A stretch of DNA of 64,000 nucleotides from JAXDJJ01 sp034665745 (GTDB taxonomy: Bacteria; Actinomycetota; CADDZG01; WHSQ01). Below the pieces are notes generated by a model. It worked only from the letters and a program-made list of their open reading frames with translations. It was not told where the DNA came from and made no database searches. Each line of letters opens with the position of its first letter. The stretch's first letter is position 1. The stretch lies in contig JAXDJJ010000047.1 in NCBI GenBank assembly GCA_034665745.1, forward strand, positions 1 through 64,000. The letters are read 5' to 3'. The position numbers and the translations under genes were made by a program. Positions 40,870 through 49,374 of the stretch are shown here, in pieces.

Positions 40870-42486
40870 ATGGCAGACGATGCCGAGGTTCCAGCCGCGC
40901 CCGCGGCCATCACCTACACCTATGAAGGCCCCTCGATGCAAGAGGCGGCCAAGGCCCTGGCCGAGAAGAAGGCTAAGTACCGCGAGATGGGGGGCGAGGA
41001 GCGGGTCGCCCGACAGCACGGGGACAACAAGCTCACCGTGCGTGAACGGCTCGACCTCTTGTTCGACGAAGGATCGTTCACCGAGCTCTCGTTGCTCGCG
41101 CATCATCAATCGCAATCACCTCAGATGCAGGGAAAGAACACCCCCGCGGACGGCGTCGTGACCGGAGTCGGCAAGGTCAACGGCCGTAGGGCGGCGGTCA
41201 TCGCCTACGACTTCACGGTCATGGCCGGTTCGATGGGCATGGTCACCGAGATCAAGGCAACGCGCATGCGAGAGCTGGCGCTGCGCGAACGCATCCCGCT
41301 TGTCTGGTTGATCGATTCCGCAGGCGCACGCATCCAGGAAGCGGCGGGTTCGATGTTCGCTCGCACCGGTGACCTGTTCCGTGAGCAGGTCATCATGTCG
41401 GGGGTAGTTCCGCAGGTGGCAGCGATGATGGGGCCGGGCGCGGCGGGGACCGCGTACATCCCAGGTCTCGCGGACTTCGTTCCGATGGTGAAGGGCAACT
41501 CGAACATGGCCCTCGCCGGGCCTCACCTGGTCAAAGCCGCCGTGGGAGAAGACGTGACGGCCGAAGACATGGGCGGCTCGAAGATCCATTGCAAGATCTC
41601 TGGGGTTGCGGACCTCGAGGTCGCTGACGACCCTGCTTGCATCGAGGCCGTGCGCGCGTACCTCTCGTATTTCCCGTCGTCGAACACGGACGATCTTCCG
41701 ATCGCGGAGACCGACGATCCGTCCGACCGCAGATGCGAAGAGCTCTATGACATCGTGCCCGCTAACCCGCGTCAGGCCTACGACGTGCACAAGGTCATCA
41801 AGTCAATATCAGATGACGGCGAGTTCTTTCCGATGAAGCCGGACTGGGCGAAGAACATCGTCACGGGTTTCGCTCGGTTCGCGGGACGACCGGTCGGGAT
41901 CGTCGCGAACCAACCGAAGTTCCTCGGAGGCGCGCTGGATGTGAACGGCGCGGACAAGGCTGCGCGCTTCGTGTGGCTGTGTGACGCGTTCAGCATCCCC
42001 CTGGTCTTCCTGATGGACTGCCCAGGATTCATCGTTGGGAGCGCGGTCGAGAAGCAGGGGATCATCCGGCATGGCGCCAAGATGCTGTTCGCTGTCGCCG
42101 AGGCAACGGTTCCCAAGATCACTGTCGTGCTGCGGAAGGGCTACGGCGCCGGCTATTACGTGATGAACGGCCGAGCGTATGAACCGGACCTGATCGTCGC
42201 CTGGCCCACTGCGGAGATCGCAGTGATGGGACCCGAGGGAGCGGTCAACATCATCTTCCGCAAGCAGATCGAAGCGATGCCCGAGGATCAGCAGGAGGAA
42301 GCGCGCAACAACATGGTTTCGATGATCCGCGAACAGATCAAACCCGAGATAGCTGCCGGCTGGGCGTTCGTGGATGACTTGATCGACCCGGCGGACACTC
42401 GGTCGACGATCATCCGGGGCCTCGAGGCGTCTGCGTCCAAAGTCATGGACAGACCGTGGCGGAAGCACGGCGTCCTTCCTGTATGA
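40870..42486 (+). CDS. acyl-CoA carboxylase carboxyltransferase (beta) subunit
   Basis: A 538-residue carboxyltransferase with both halves of the crotonase-like repeat: ARQHGDNKLTVRERLDLLFDEGSFTE, IDSAGARIQEAAGS (CoA oxyanion), and in the C-half FLMDCPGFIVGSAVEKQGIIRHGAKMLFAV and KGYGAGYYVMNGRAYEPDLIVAWPTAEIAVMGPEGAVNIIF. It transfers CO2 from carboxybiotin to an acyl-CoA such as propionyl- or methylcrotonyl-CoA. GAAGGAGG precedes the start. A separate biotin carrier lies two genes downstream; a biotin carboxylase subunit does not. Confidence 0.9.
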   Translation: MADDAEVPAAPAAITYTYEGPSMQEAAKALAEKKAKYREMGGEERVARQHGDNKLTVRERLDLLFDEGSFTELSLLAHHQSQSPQMQGKNTPADGVVTGVGKVNGRRAAVIAYDFTVMAGSMGMVTEIKATRMRELALRERIPLVWLIDSAGARIQEAAGSMFARTGDLFREQVIMSGVVPQVAAMMGPGAAGTAYIPGLADFVPMVKGNSNMALAGPHLVKAAVGEDVTAEDMGGSKIHCKISGVADLEVADDPACIEAVRAYLSYFPSSNTDDLPIAETDDPSDRRCEELYDIVPANPRQAYDVHKVIKSISDDGEFFPMKPDWAKNIVTGFARFAGRPVGIVANQPKFLGGALDVNGADKAARFVWLCDAFSIPLVFLMDCPGFIVGSAVEKQGIIRHGAKMLFAVAEATVPKITVVLRKGYGAGYYVMNGRAYEPDLIVAWPTAEIAVMGPEGAVNIIFRKQIEAMPEDQQEEARNNMVSMIREQIKPEIAAGWAFVDDLIDPADTRSTIIRGLEASASKVMDRPWRKHGVLPV

Positions 42487-42512
42487 ATCCTCGTAGCCGA
42501 TAAGGAGTAGCC

Positions 42513-43403
42513 GTGGACAACTGCATCATCACGTGCGCGATGAGTGGCGTCGCCGCCAACCGCGATCAGTGCCCCGCCATCCCTTACACGCCGGAGGACT
42601 ACGCAGCAGAAGCGCGACGGGCCTACGACGCGGGAGCGTCCGTGCTGCATATCCATGCTCGCTATCCCGACGGACGGCCGAGCTTCAGGGTCGAGGAATA
42701 CCGCTCGATAACCGAGGCGATCCTGACCGAGGTGCCCGACGTGGTCATCAATCTCTCGACCGGCGCGGTCGGGATCCCGATCGCCGAGAGGGTGCACCAC
42801 ATCAAGGCCCTCAAGCCAGAGATCGGGGCTTTGAACATGGGATCGATGAACTATGCGAAGTATTCGGCCAAGCGGAAGGCACTGGTCTTCGACTTCGTGT
42901 TCGCGAACCCATTCGAAGACATCACTTATCTGCTCGAGCAGATGCGCGAAGTCGGCGTCAAGCCCGAGTGCGAGTGCTTCGATACCGGCCATATCGGCAA
43001 TGTCTTCCCCCTCATCGATATGGGGTTGATCGAAACGCCCATCCAGTTCTCGTTGATCATGGGCGTCCTCGGCGGCGCACCTCCGCAGGTGCGGACCCTC
43101 GCGCACATGGCCGAGCTGCTGCCGCAGCCGAGCACGTGGGAAGTGATCGCGATCAGCCGCGAGCAGTGGAAGCTCGTGACCGCAGCAGCCTCTCTCGGTG
43201 GGAACGTCAGGGTCGGTCTCGAGGACAACTTCTATGTCCCGTCCGGGGAGATGGCATCGAGCAACGGCGACCTGATCGCTGCCGCGGCCAAGATCGTCGA
43301 GCTGTCCGGCCGAAAGGTCGCAACACCCGCAGAGGCCCGCAGCCTGTTGTCCCTCCAGGACCCCCCGGACCGGAGCGCATACAAGGAGGCAGCGAGTGTC
43401 TGA
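42513..43403 (+). CDS. BKACE (beta-keto acid cleavage enzyme, DUF849)
   Basis: A 296-residue protein of the BKACE family. The zinc-binding and catalytic features are in place: AGASVLHIHARYPDG near residue 40 (His ligands), NLSTGAVG, ECECFDTGHI and LEDNFYVPSGEMASSNGDLI. These enzymes condense a beta-keto acid with acetyl-CoA to give acetoacetate and a new acyl-CoA, as in lysine fermentation or carnitine breakdown. It sits between a carboxyltransferase and a biotin carrier, so it probably handles an intermediate of the same pathway. GTG start with AAGGAG. Confidence 0.85.
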   Translation: MDNCIITCAMSGVAANRDQCPAIPYTPEDYAAEARRAYDAGASVLHIHARYPDGRPSFRVEEYRSITEAILTEVPDVVINLSTGAVGIPIAERVHHIKALKPEIGALNMGSMNYAKYSAKRKALVFDFVFANPFEDITYLLEQMREVGVKPECECFDTGHIGNVFPLIDMGLIETPIQFSLIMGVLGGAPPQVRTLAHMAELLPQPSTWEVIAISREQWKLVTAAASLGGNVRVGLEDNFYVPSGEMASSNGDLIAAAAKIVELSGRKVATPAEARSLLSLQDPPDRSAYKEAASV

Positions 43404-43611
43404 GGAGGTCCTTGCCGAGATGGTCGCCAACGTGTGGAAGGTCGTCGTGTCCGAAGGTGATGCCATCGAGGAAGGTGACACGATCTGCATCCTCGAGTCG
43501 ATGAAGATGGAGATCCCCGTCGAAGCCACCGCGTCCGGAACGATCTCCGAGCTGAAGGTAACCGAAGGTGGTGTCGTTCAAGAGGGCGACGTCATCGCGG
43601 TGATCGACTGA
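43396..43611 (+). CDS. biotin carboxyl carrier protein (short)
   Basis: A 71-residue biotinyl domain with E34-S-M-K37-M (biotinylation at K37) and the two-fold hammerhead pattern (VANVWKVVVSEGDAIEEGDTICILESMKME; GTISELKVTEGGVVQEGDVIAVI). ESMKM instead of the more usual EAMKM is a conservative change. It overlaps the BKACE gene by 8 nt and the next hydratase by one base, so a four-gene translational unit is likely. It would carry CO2 from a biotin carboxylase encoded elsewhere to the carboxyltransferase. Confidence 0.9.
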   Translation: MSEEVLAEMVANVWKVVVSEGDAIEEGDTICILESMKMEIPVEATASGTISELKVTEGGVVQEGDVIAVID

Positions 43612-44393
43612 TGTCCCTCATCGAACAAGAGAAGAGCGGCCGGGTCGCCACCCTGTGGCTGAACCGGCCGGAGGCACGCAACGCTCTTTCAATAGATATG
43701 TGCGATGCCTTGGTGATGGCTCTCGAAGACCTCACTCGTGACGGAGATGCTCTCGCTCTCGTTATCCGGGGCCGCGGCTCGGTCTTCTGTTCCGGTGCCG
43801 ACCTATCGGCGGTGTCCGGGGCGAACGGTCTCGAGTTCCTTCCCTCGTTCGAGCGGATGTTGGAGACGTTGGCACGTCACCGGTTGCCGACGATCGCCGC
43901 GATCCACGGAGCAGCCCTCGGCGGGGGCTTCCAGCTCGCAACCGCGTGTGATTTCCGCATCGCTACGAGCGATGCGAAGCTCGGCATCCCATCGTCGAGG
44001 CTCGGGATCCTCGTCAACTTCGAAAACATCCAACGTCTCGTCCTGCTCGCCGGTGTCGCAGCCGCGAAGTTCGTCTTGATGACGGGTCGCACGTTCACCG
44101 GTGAAGAGGCCGCTGGGAGAGGGCTGGTCGGCCGCGCGGTACCAGTGGACGATCTAGATGCGGCCGTTGATGGCCTCGCTCTTGAGATCGCAAGCGGTGC
44201 ACCGTTGTCCGTGCAAGGCACGAAACGCTCGATCCAAGCGGTCGTCGACCATCTCTCCGGAGCACGGGAAGCCAAACCTGATGTCATCGCCGAGATCGAC
44301 CAACTTGTGGCCAACGCCTACAACAGCAGGGACCTCCAGGAAGGCATCCAGGCGATGGCGGAGAAGCGCACACCAGAGTTCGGCGGGATCTAA
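43611..44393 (+). CDS. enoyl-CoA hydratase/isomerase
   Basis: A 260-residue crotonase-fold protein, distinct from the one at 38 kb. Segments LWLNRPEARNALSIDMCDALV, FCSGADLSAVSGANGLEFL, IHGAALGGGFQLATACDFRIATSDAKLGIPSSRLG and FTGEEAAGRGLVGRAVPVDDLDAAV support the fold. Its start overlaps the biotin carrier stop (TGATG). It likely hydrates an unsaturated intermediate of the carboxylation/BKACE pathway; the exact substrate is not recognisable. Confidence 0.88.
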   Translation: MSLIEQEKSGRVATLWLNRPEARNALSIDMCDALVMALEDLTRDGDALALVIRGRGSVFCSGADLSAVSGANGLEFLPSFERMLETLARHRLPTIAAIHGAALGGGFQLATACDFRIATSDAKLGIPSSRLGILVNFENIQRLVLLAGVAAAKFVLMTGRTFTGEEAAGRGLVGRAVPVDDLDAAVDGLALEIASGAPLSVQGTKRSIQAVVDHLSGAREAKPDVIAEIDQLVANAYNSRDLQEGIQAMAEKRTPEFGGI

Positions 44394-44765
44394 CTACAAC
44401 GGTTCGCGGCCCCCGAACCCCTCTTCGCGTGAGTGCCAGTAGCCGACCTCGGGCTCGCCTAGGCGCCAGCACAACCAGATCTCTTCGCCTTCACGCATCC
44501 CAGGGAAATCGACGAGCCCGCTCGAGATGTCTCGCAGTTGGATGTTCCATCCCGTGATGCGATCCATCAACTCATCGACGCGCGCGAGTTTCGTGGCCCA
44601 TTCGTCCCGGGCCGTCGACCACCCGTTCGAACGCGACGCGGTTGCCATCTTCGAGCGGATCCGAGAGGCCTCTTCGAACTTCTCCCTGAGCTCAACCAGG
44701 GTCGGAGCAAGATAGGGGAGCAGTTCGTTCGCTTCTGGGACCGTGTAGATCCGTTCCTCGCTCAT
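44394..44765 (-). CDS. DUF2203 family protein
   Basis: A 123-residue soluble protein starting MSEERIYTVPEANELLPYLAPTLVELREKFEEASRIRSKM and ending with GLVDFPGMREGEEIWLCWRLGEPEVGYWHSREEGFGGREPL, the DUF2203 pattern. Function unknown across bacteria. Start ATG 44765 is coupled to the phosphoesterase stop by a 4-nt overlap; longer frames use that gene out of frame. Confidence 0.85.
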   Translation of the reverse strand: MSEERIYTVPEANELLPYLAPTLVELREKFEEASRIRSKMATASRSNGWSTARDEWATKLARVDELMDRITGWNIQLRDISSGLVDFPGMREGEEIWLCWRLGEPEVGYWHSREEGFGGREPL

Positions 44766-45448
44766 CGCTGACCCAGCAGCTTCAGGAACAGCTCCTCGGC
44801 GGGCCCGCCCATGATCTTCGCTTGAGCGATCCCCGCCCGCCGGTCGAACGCGACCCTTCTGTGGATCAGCGTGACCTCGGGGCCTTGTGCATCGATGATC
44901 AGGTAACAAGCAGTGTCTCCGTCCAGCGGTAGTCCGACCGAGCCGCTGTTCGCCACCAGGGTTTCACCACGAAGCTTGCGGATGAACGCTTTGTGCACGT
45001 GGCCGTAGACAACCAGGCCTGCTTGGTCCTCGTACGGCTCGAACTCGATCGCCGGGGCGTCGGGTTGCGGTGCTTCGAACGGACTCTTCGGCGTCCCGTG
45101 GACAAGCAGCAACGATCCAGGGCCCGAATGACCCAAGGGGAGGCTCACGAGCCACTTCGCATCGTCATCTGAGATGGCGTGCTGTTCGGCGATGGCCTCG
45201 AACGTCTTGCGTTGTTCCGTATCGGTGATCGTTTGAGGATCACCGGTGATCCACACGTCGGCGTTCCCACGCACCGACGGCCACCCGTAGTCCCGCACTC
45301 GGGCGATGCATTCAGATGCCCACGGGCCCGCCCATCCGATGTCGCCACCGCACCAGACCTCGTCGACGCCTTGTTTCTCGATGTCTGTGACCACGGCGTC
45401 GAGAGCCATGAGGTTCCCGTGGATATCTGAAACGACGGCTACTTTCAT
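44762..45448 (-). CDS. metallophosphoesterase
   Basis: A 228-residue calcineurin-like phosphoesterase: VSDIHGN at residue 7-13, VWCGGDIGWAGP, SVRGNAD, LLVHGTP and VVYGHVHKAF provide the dinuclear metal ligands. The ApaH/PP1-like VHGTPKSP segment differs from the small YfcE protein at 16 kb, so the two are separate subfamilies. Substrate unknown. Transcription diverges from the PdtaS-like kinase across a 26-nt gap. Confidence 0.88.
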   Translation of the reverse strand: MKVAVVSDIHGNLMALDAVVTDIEKQGVDEVWCGGDIGWAGPWASECIARVRDYGWPSVRGNADVWITGDPQTITDTEQRKTFEAIAEQHAISDDDAKWLVSLPLGHSGPGSLLLVHGTPKSPFEAPQPDAPAIEFEPYEDQAGLVVYGHVHKAFIRKLRGETLVANSGSVGLPLDGDTACYLIIDAQGPEVTLIHRRVAFDRRAGIAQAKIMGGPAEELFLKLLGQR

Positions 45449-45458
45449 AGGCGGCAGG

Positions 45459-45465
45459 TACCGTA
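45459..45465. promoter_or_regulatory. shared divergent -10 heptamer TACCGTA
   Basis: The same heptamer as at 2824-2830. It gives TACCGT on the plus strand, 10 nt before ATG 45475, and TACGGT on the minus strand, 11 nt before ATG 45448. Neither gene has a ribosome binding site. Confidence 0.45.
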
Positions 45466-45474
45466 ATCGACCTC

Positions 45475-46896
45475 ATGGCCACTCTTGCCGACCGCATCAT
45501 GGCGATCACCGACCTCACGCGCGAGGAAGCCGAGCACCTTCGCACGTTGTGCTCGTCATGGCAGGTGCTCGCCGACCTGTCGTTCTCCGACCTCCTGCTG
45601 TACGTGCGCAGGAGTGGTGAAGAGGTCTTCGAGGTCGCGGCCCAGCTGCGGCCGTTCACGTCGCAAACCCTGTATCCGCACGACATGGTGAGTACGCGCG
45701 TCACGCAACCAGAGCAACCGATCGTCGAGCGCGCCTTCCGTGAGGGTCGCGTGTGGGCTCAGGACGAACCGGTTCTGGTAGACGGCGTTCCGATCCGCAT
45801 GGACGCAGTGCCCGTTCGGTTCGGAGGCAAGGTCATCGGGGTGGTAACGAAGGAGGGAAGCCCCGCAACGTCGAGGAGGCCCGGTCGTCTCGAGCAGGTT
45901 TACCTCGAGGCCGCCGAGCACGTCTCCCAGATGATCTGCGATGGAACGTTCCCATGGCGCGATCGCCCTGAGGGTGAATGGCCGCGCGTCGGTGACGGTC
46001 TGTTCGTGATGGACGACTCGGGCCGTGTGACGTGGGCATCCCCGAACGCGTTGTCCGCCCTTCGCAGGATGGGCGTTGCCCAGAACGTCCTCGGTCGCAG
46101 GATCGACGAGCTTGGGCTCGGGGGGACTCCCATCGCCCACGCCTTGCGGACGAAGGCACTCGTGGACGGCGAGCTTGAACGCGGGGATACGACCATCGTC
46201 CTGCGCGTCGTGCCGCTTCTGTCTGGGGACGAGCTGATCGGCTCCCTCGCACTGGCGCGCGACATCAGCGAGGTACGACAGAAGGAGCGCGTGATCTCGG
46301 TGAAGGACGCGACGATCCGAGAGATCCACCATCGCGTGAAGAACAACCTTCAAACCATCGCAAGTCTCCTGCGGCTTCAGGGTCGCCGGCTCAACTCCGA
46401 GGAAGCCAAGGAGGCCTTGCGCGAGAGCGTTCTACGCATCGGGTCGATCGCCCTGGTGCACGAGACGTTGTCCGAGAACCCGTCGGATGCTGCCGAGTTC
46501 GGTGGGGTCGCTCGAAGGATCGGTCGCATGGTGACCGAAGGCCTCGTGCTTCCGGGGCATTCGATCGAGATCAAGGTGACTGGTTCGACCGGTCCCCTGG
46601 GGGCCGAAGTCGCCACCCCATTGGCCGTGACACTGACCGAGCTGCTTCAGAACTCCATCGAGCACGCTTTCCCCGAAGGCTCGGGGACGATCACGGTTGA
46701 GATCGCACGAGAAGCTCGTGATGTCGTCGTGGTGGTCAGAGACAACGGCGTTGGCATCAAGGACGACGCTCTGGGCAGTGGCCGGCTGGGCCTGCAGATC
46801 GTGCGTTCCTTGATCGAAGAGTTGGGCGGGACCTTCTCTGTCACGTCGGACAGCGGAACCCGGGCAGAACTGCGCGTCCCCGTCAGGGAGAACTAA
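45475..46896 (+). CDS. pdtaS: PdtaS-like soluble sensor kinase (HWE/HisKA_2)
   Basis: A 473-residue kinase without membrane helices: a GAF-like N-terminus (about 30-150), a PAS domain (about 180-275), then HisKA_2 with H285-H286-R-V-K-N-N (IHHRVKNNLQTIASLLRLQGRR) and an ATPase domain (LTELLQNSIEHAFPEG; DNGVGI). Mycobacterial PdtaS, paired with the RNA-binding antiterminator PdtaR, has this layout. No pdtaR-like gene is adjacent. It may respond to a cytoplasmic ligand. Confidence 0.88.
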   Translation: MATLADRIMAITDLTREEAEHLRTLCSSWQVLADLSFSDLLLYVRRSGEEVFEVAAQLRPFTSQTLYPHDMVSTRVTQPEQPIVERAFREGRVWAQDEPVLVDGVPIRMDAVPVRFGGKVIGVVTKEGSPATSRRPGRLEQVYLEAAEHVSQMICDGTFPWRDRPEGEWPRVGDGLFVMDDSGRVTWASPNALSALRRMGVAQNVLGRRIDELGLGGTPIAHALRTKALVDGELERGDTTIVLRVVPLLSGDELIGSLALARDISEVRQKERVISVKDATIREIHHRVKNNLQTIASLLRLQGRRLNSEEAKEALRESVLRIGSIALVHETLSENPSDAAEFGGVARRIGRMVTEGLVLPGHSIEIKVTGSTGPLGAEVATPLAVTLTELLQNSIEHAFPEGSGTITVEIAREARDVVVVVRDNGVGIKDDALGSGRLGLQIVRSLIEELGGTFSVTSDSGTRAELRVPVREN

Positions 46897-46955
46897 GCAG
46901 GAGCTAGGCGGCACACGTTGAATGAAGCGGTGTTCAGCTCTAGGGGGAGGTTCGT

Positions 46956-48518
46956 GTGGGGTTTCGGGGTATCGGTGCCCTCTGCATCGGGATGGCTCTG
47001 TTCTGCTCTATCGCAGCCCCGGTGGCGGCTGCTCCGGTGGCGACGATGCCCTGTCTCGATGGGCAGCGATGTCCCTCTTGGACCGCGACCTACGACGGAA
47101 GCGTGCAGGGTTCGGACATCGCCGGCCCCGTCATCGCCAACGATGATGGGTCGCGGGTCTACGTCGGCGGATACAGCACGGGTCCAGGTGGGCGGAGCTC
47201 GATCGTCCAGGCTTACGACTCGACTGGAAGCCGTCTATGGATGTCGACTGGCTCAAGCGATCCCGCCAAACCGTTAGCGGAAACAACGGCGCTCCAGCTC
47301 GCCCCAGATGAATCGATCCTCTACGCGGTCACGGTGGCCCGCGATTTCAACTCCGTCGACTGCAGTTTCATCATCTCTTCCGTTGACGTGTCGGACGGTT
47401 CACTGCGCTGGTCTAGCACCGTGCCGAAAGGAGCACGGTCGTGCCATCCGTACTGGAGCGTGTGGAATCAGGTTCCCGATGCGAAGCTCAGTCCCGATGG
47501 CAAGAGGTTGTACGTATCCACTACCGTGCAAACCGGGCAGAGATTCGACGATCACGATCAGCTGGTTGGCCTCACCACTGCGTTCGACGTCTCAGATGGA
47601 TCCGTGAAGTGGCAGCAGGAAACGCCTGTCGAAGGCAATGGATTCGTGAACTGGCATCTTGCCGTCTCACGCGATGACGAAGTTTTCGTCTCTAGCTCAC
47701 CGATCGCGTTCTCCCAGACCGACGGAGGCTTGCTACTCACCGAATGGCAGCTACGGGCTTTCGCCGGTGATGATGGGGATCCCCTGTGGACCGCTCACTA
47801 CGATTGCAGGCGGGTCTTCGGAGCTCCTGGTGCGGATAACGATTACAAGTTCTGCAATCCGCCAGACATCGCCACTGCTGACCGAACGGTGTTTCTGGCG
47901 GGGAGCAACAGCCAGATCAACAACGGCACGTCGCAGATAGTCGCGTTCGATGCCTCGAGCGGCGACAAGCTGTGGTCCGCCGATGACGACCCCCGGGGCG
48001 GATACCTCTATGCCTCGAGTCGCGCCCTGGTGGCTGGTGGAGGCAAGGTCGTATCGGGGCACGTCTTACTCCCACCCACCGTCGCCGTTGCTGGCTTCAG
48101 CCCACGACTGGAGGCTCCGCGATATGTGACCATCGCCCGCTCCGCGCGTACGGGCGAGCTCCTCTGGAGACAAGAGGTCGAAGCGAACACCCCCAAGAAC
48201 GGCACCAACTGCCCCAGCTGCGGCCCGTTCCTTGCTGCCGATCGAGACCTCGAGCGCGTCTACCTGTCCGGCTCGTTCCCGGTCTACCAGTCGCTGGTCG
48301 TGGTCGCTGCCTTTGACGGTGCCAGCGGAGCCCGATTGTGGGATTCGACGACGAGTTGGGATCTGAGCTCGATCTACCTGCAGTACCCGCGAGGGATGGC
48401 TGTGTCGGGCAACGGCGATGCTTTGGCGATCTCGGGCATGGCGGCCGTTGCAAGCCCGACTTGCGCCATCAACTTCTTGAGCTGTTCAGACTTCGCGGTG
48501 ATGACCTTCAACGAGTGA
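46956..48518 (+). CDS. secreted PQQ-type beta-propeller protein
   Basis: A 520-residue protein with a signal peptide (about 1-26, ending VAAAP) and repeated blade motifs such as IVQAYDSTGSRLWMS, FDVSDGSVKWQQE, VAFDASSGDKLWSADD and IARSARTGELLWRQE. These Trp-rich sheets are typical of PQQ-binding-like or BamB-like propellers, usually structural or binding modules. No enzyme active site is visible. Start GTG 46956 follows GGGGGAGG. It was probably exported and may be a lone extracellular propeller. Confidence 0.75.
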   Translation: MGFRGIGALCIGMALFCSIAAPVAAAPVATMPCLDGQRCPSWTATYDGSVQGSDIAGPVIANDDGSRVYVGGYSTGPGGRSSIVQAYDSTGSRLWMSTGSSDPAKPLAETTALQLAPDESILYAVTVARDFNSVDCSFIISSVDVSDGSLRWSSTVPKGARSCHPYWSVWNQVPDAKLSPDGKRLYVSTTVQTGQRFDDHDQLVGLTTAFDVSDGSVKWQQETPVEGNGFVNWHLAVSRDDEVFVSSSPIAFSQTDGGLLLTEWQLRAFAGDDGDPLWTAHYDCRRVFGAPGADNDYKFCNPPDIATADRTVFLAGSNSQINNGTSQIVAFDASSGDKLWSADDDPRGGYLYASSRALVAGGGKVVSGHVLLPPTVAVAGFSPRLEAPRYVTIARSARTGELLWRQEVEANTPKNGTNCPSCGPFLAADRDLERVYLSGSFPVYQSLVVVAAFDGASGARLWDSTTSWDLSSIYLQYPRGMAVSGNGDALAISGMAAVASPTCAINFLSCSDFAVMTFNE

Positions 48519-48534
48519 CCCCGAACCTCGGAGC

Positions 48535-49368
48535 TCAACCCATAGCGATCAGGATCACCCCGGTCGCAGCCAGGCCAAGTCCGAACAGCTGATTCCGGGT
48601 CAAGCGCTCTTTCAACACGAACCTTGCAAGCACCACCGTCGCTGCTGGGTACATCGAAGTGATGACCGCTACCAATGACAGCAAGCCATGTTGCGTTGAG
48701 AGCAGGTACAAGACGTTCGCCGCCACATCGAGCACTCCCGACAGCACGATGCCCCCGAAGGTTCCCGCGGCCGGAGCGATGCTCGTTCTCGTCACGAGCA
48801 TCGCGATCGCGACAAGGACCAAGGAGGTAGCGCGCATAGACAGGATCGGCCACATCCCTGCGGCGTCTCCGGCTTGATCCAGAACTATGAAGAAAACGCC
48901 GAACGCGGCCCCCGCTCCGATCGCCTCCGGGATCCCGCTCTTCCCTTCTTCAGGCGACGTGTGGGCGGAGGAAGACACGAGTGCGACGGCCAACAACGCC
49001 ACACCGACCCCGATCAGTGCCCACCCACTTGGCCGCTCTCCGATGAACAGACCGAACATGACAGGGACGGCCGCCGCCTCTACCGATGTGATCGGGGCGA
49101 CGACGCTCATCCGGCCTTTCGCTAGTCCTTGGTACAGCAGGACGACACCAACCCCACCTGCGACCCCAGCGGCCGATCCCCACCACATCGCCGACATCGA
49201 GAAGGCCCCATCGTTGAGCAGCGGAAAGACTGCAAGGAGCGGGATGGTGCCGAATAGCTGAGAGATCAACACCACACGGAAGACGGCGTTTCGTTTGGAC
49301 ACCACGCCACCGATGAAATCTGCGGCGCCGTAGGACAGCGCGGCGAAGAGGCTGAGAACGATCGCCAT
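48535..49368 (-). CDS. EamA/DMT superfamily transporter
   Basis: A 277-residue protein with ten hydrophobic helices and the EamA duplication (SLFAALSYGAADFIGGV in the first half; LVTRTSIAPAAGTFGGIVLSGVLDVAANVLYLLS in the second). DMT members export or exchange small metabolites; the substrate is unknown. It is the last gene of the ku-to-PBP1A cluster, 6 nt after PBP1A. Confidence 0.85.
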   Translation of the reverse strand: MAIVLSLFAALSYGAADFIGGVVSKRNAVFRVVLISQLFGTIPLLAVFPLLNDGAFSMSAMWWGSAAGVAGGVGVVLLYQGLAKGRMSVVAPITSVEAAAVPVMFGLFIGERPSGWALIGVGVALLAVALVSSSAHTSPEEGKSGIPEAIGAGAAFGVFFIVLDQAGDAAGMWPILSMRATSLVLVAIAMLVTRTSIAPAAGTFGGIVLSGVLDVAANVLYLLSTQHGLLSLVAVITSMYPAATVVLARFVLKERLTRNQLFGLGLAATGVILIAMG

Positions 49369-49374
49369 GTTCGG

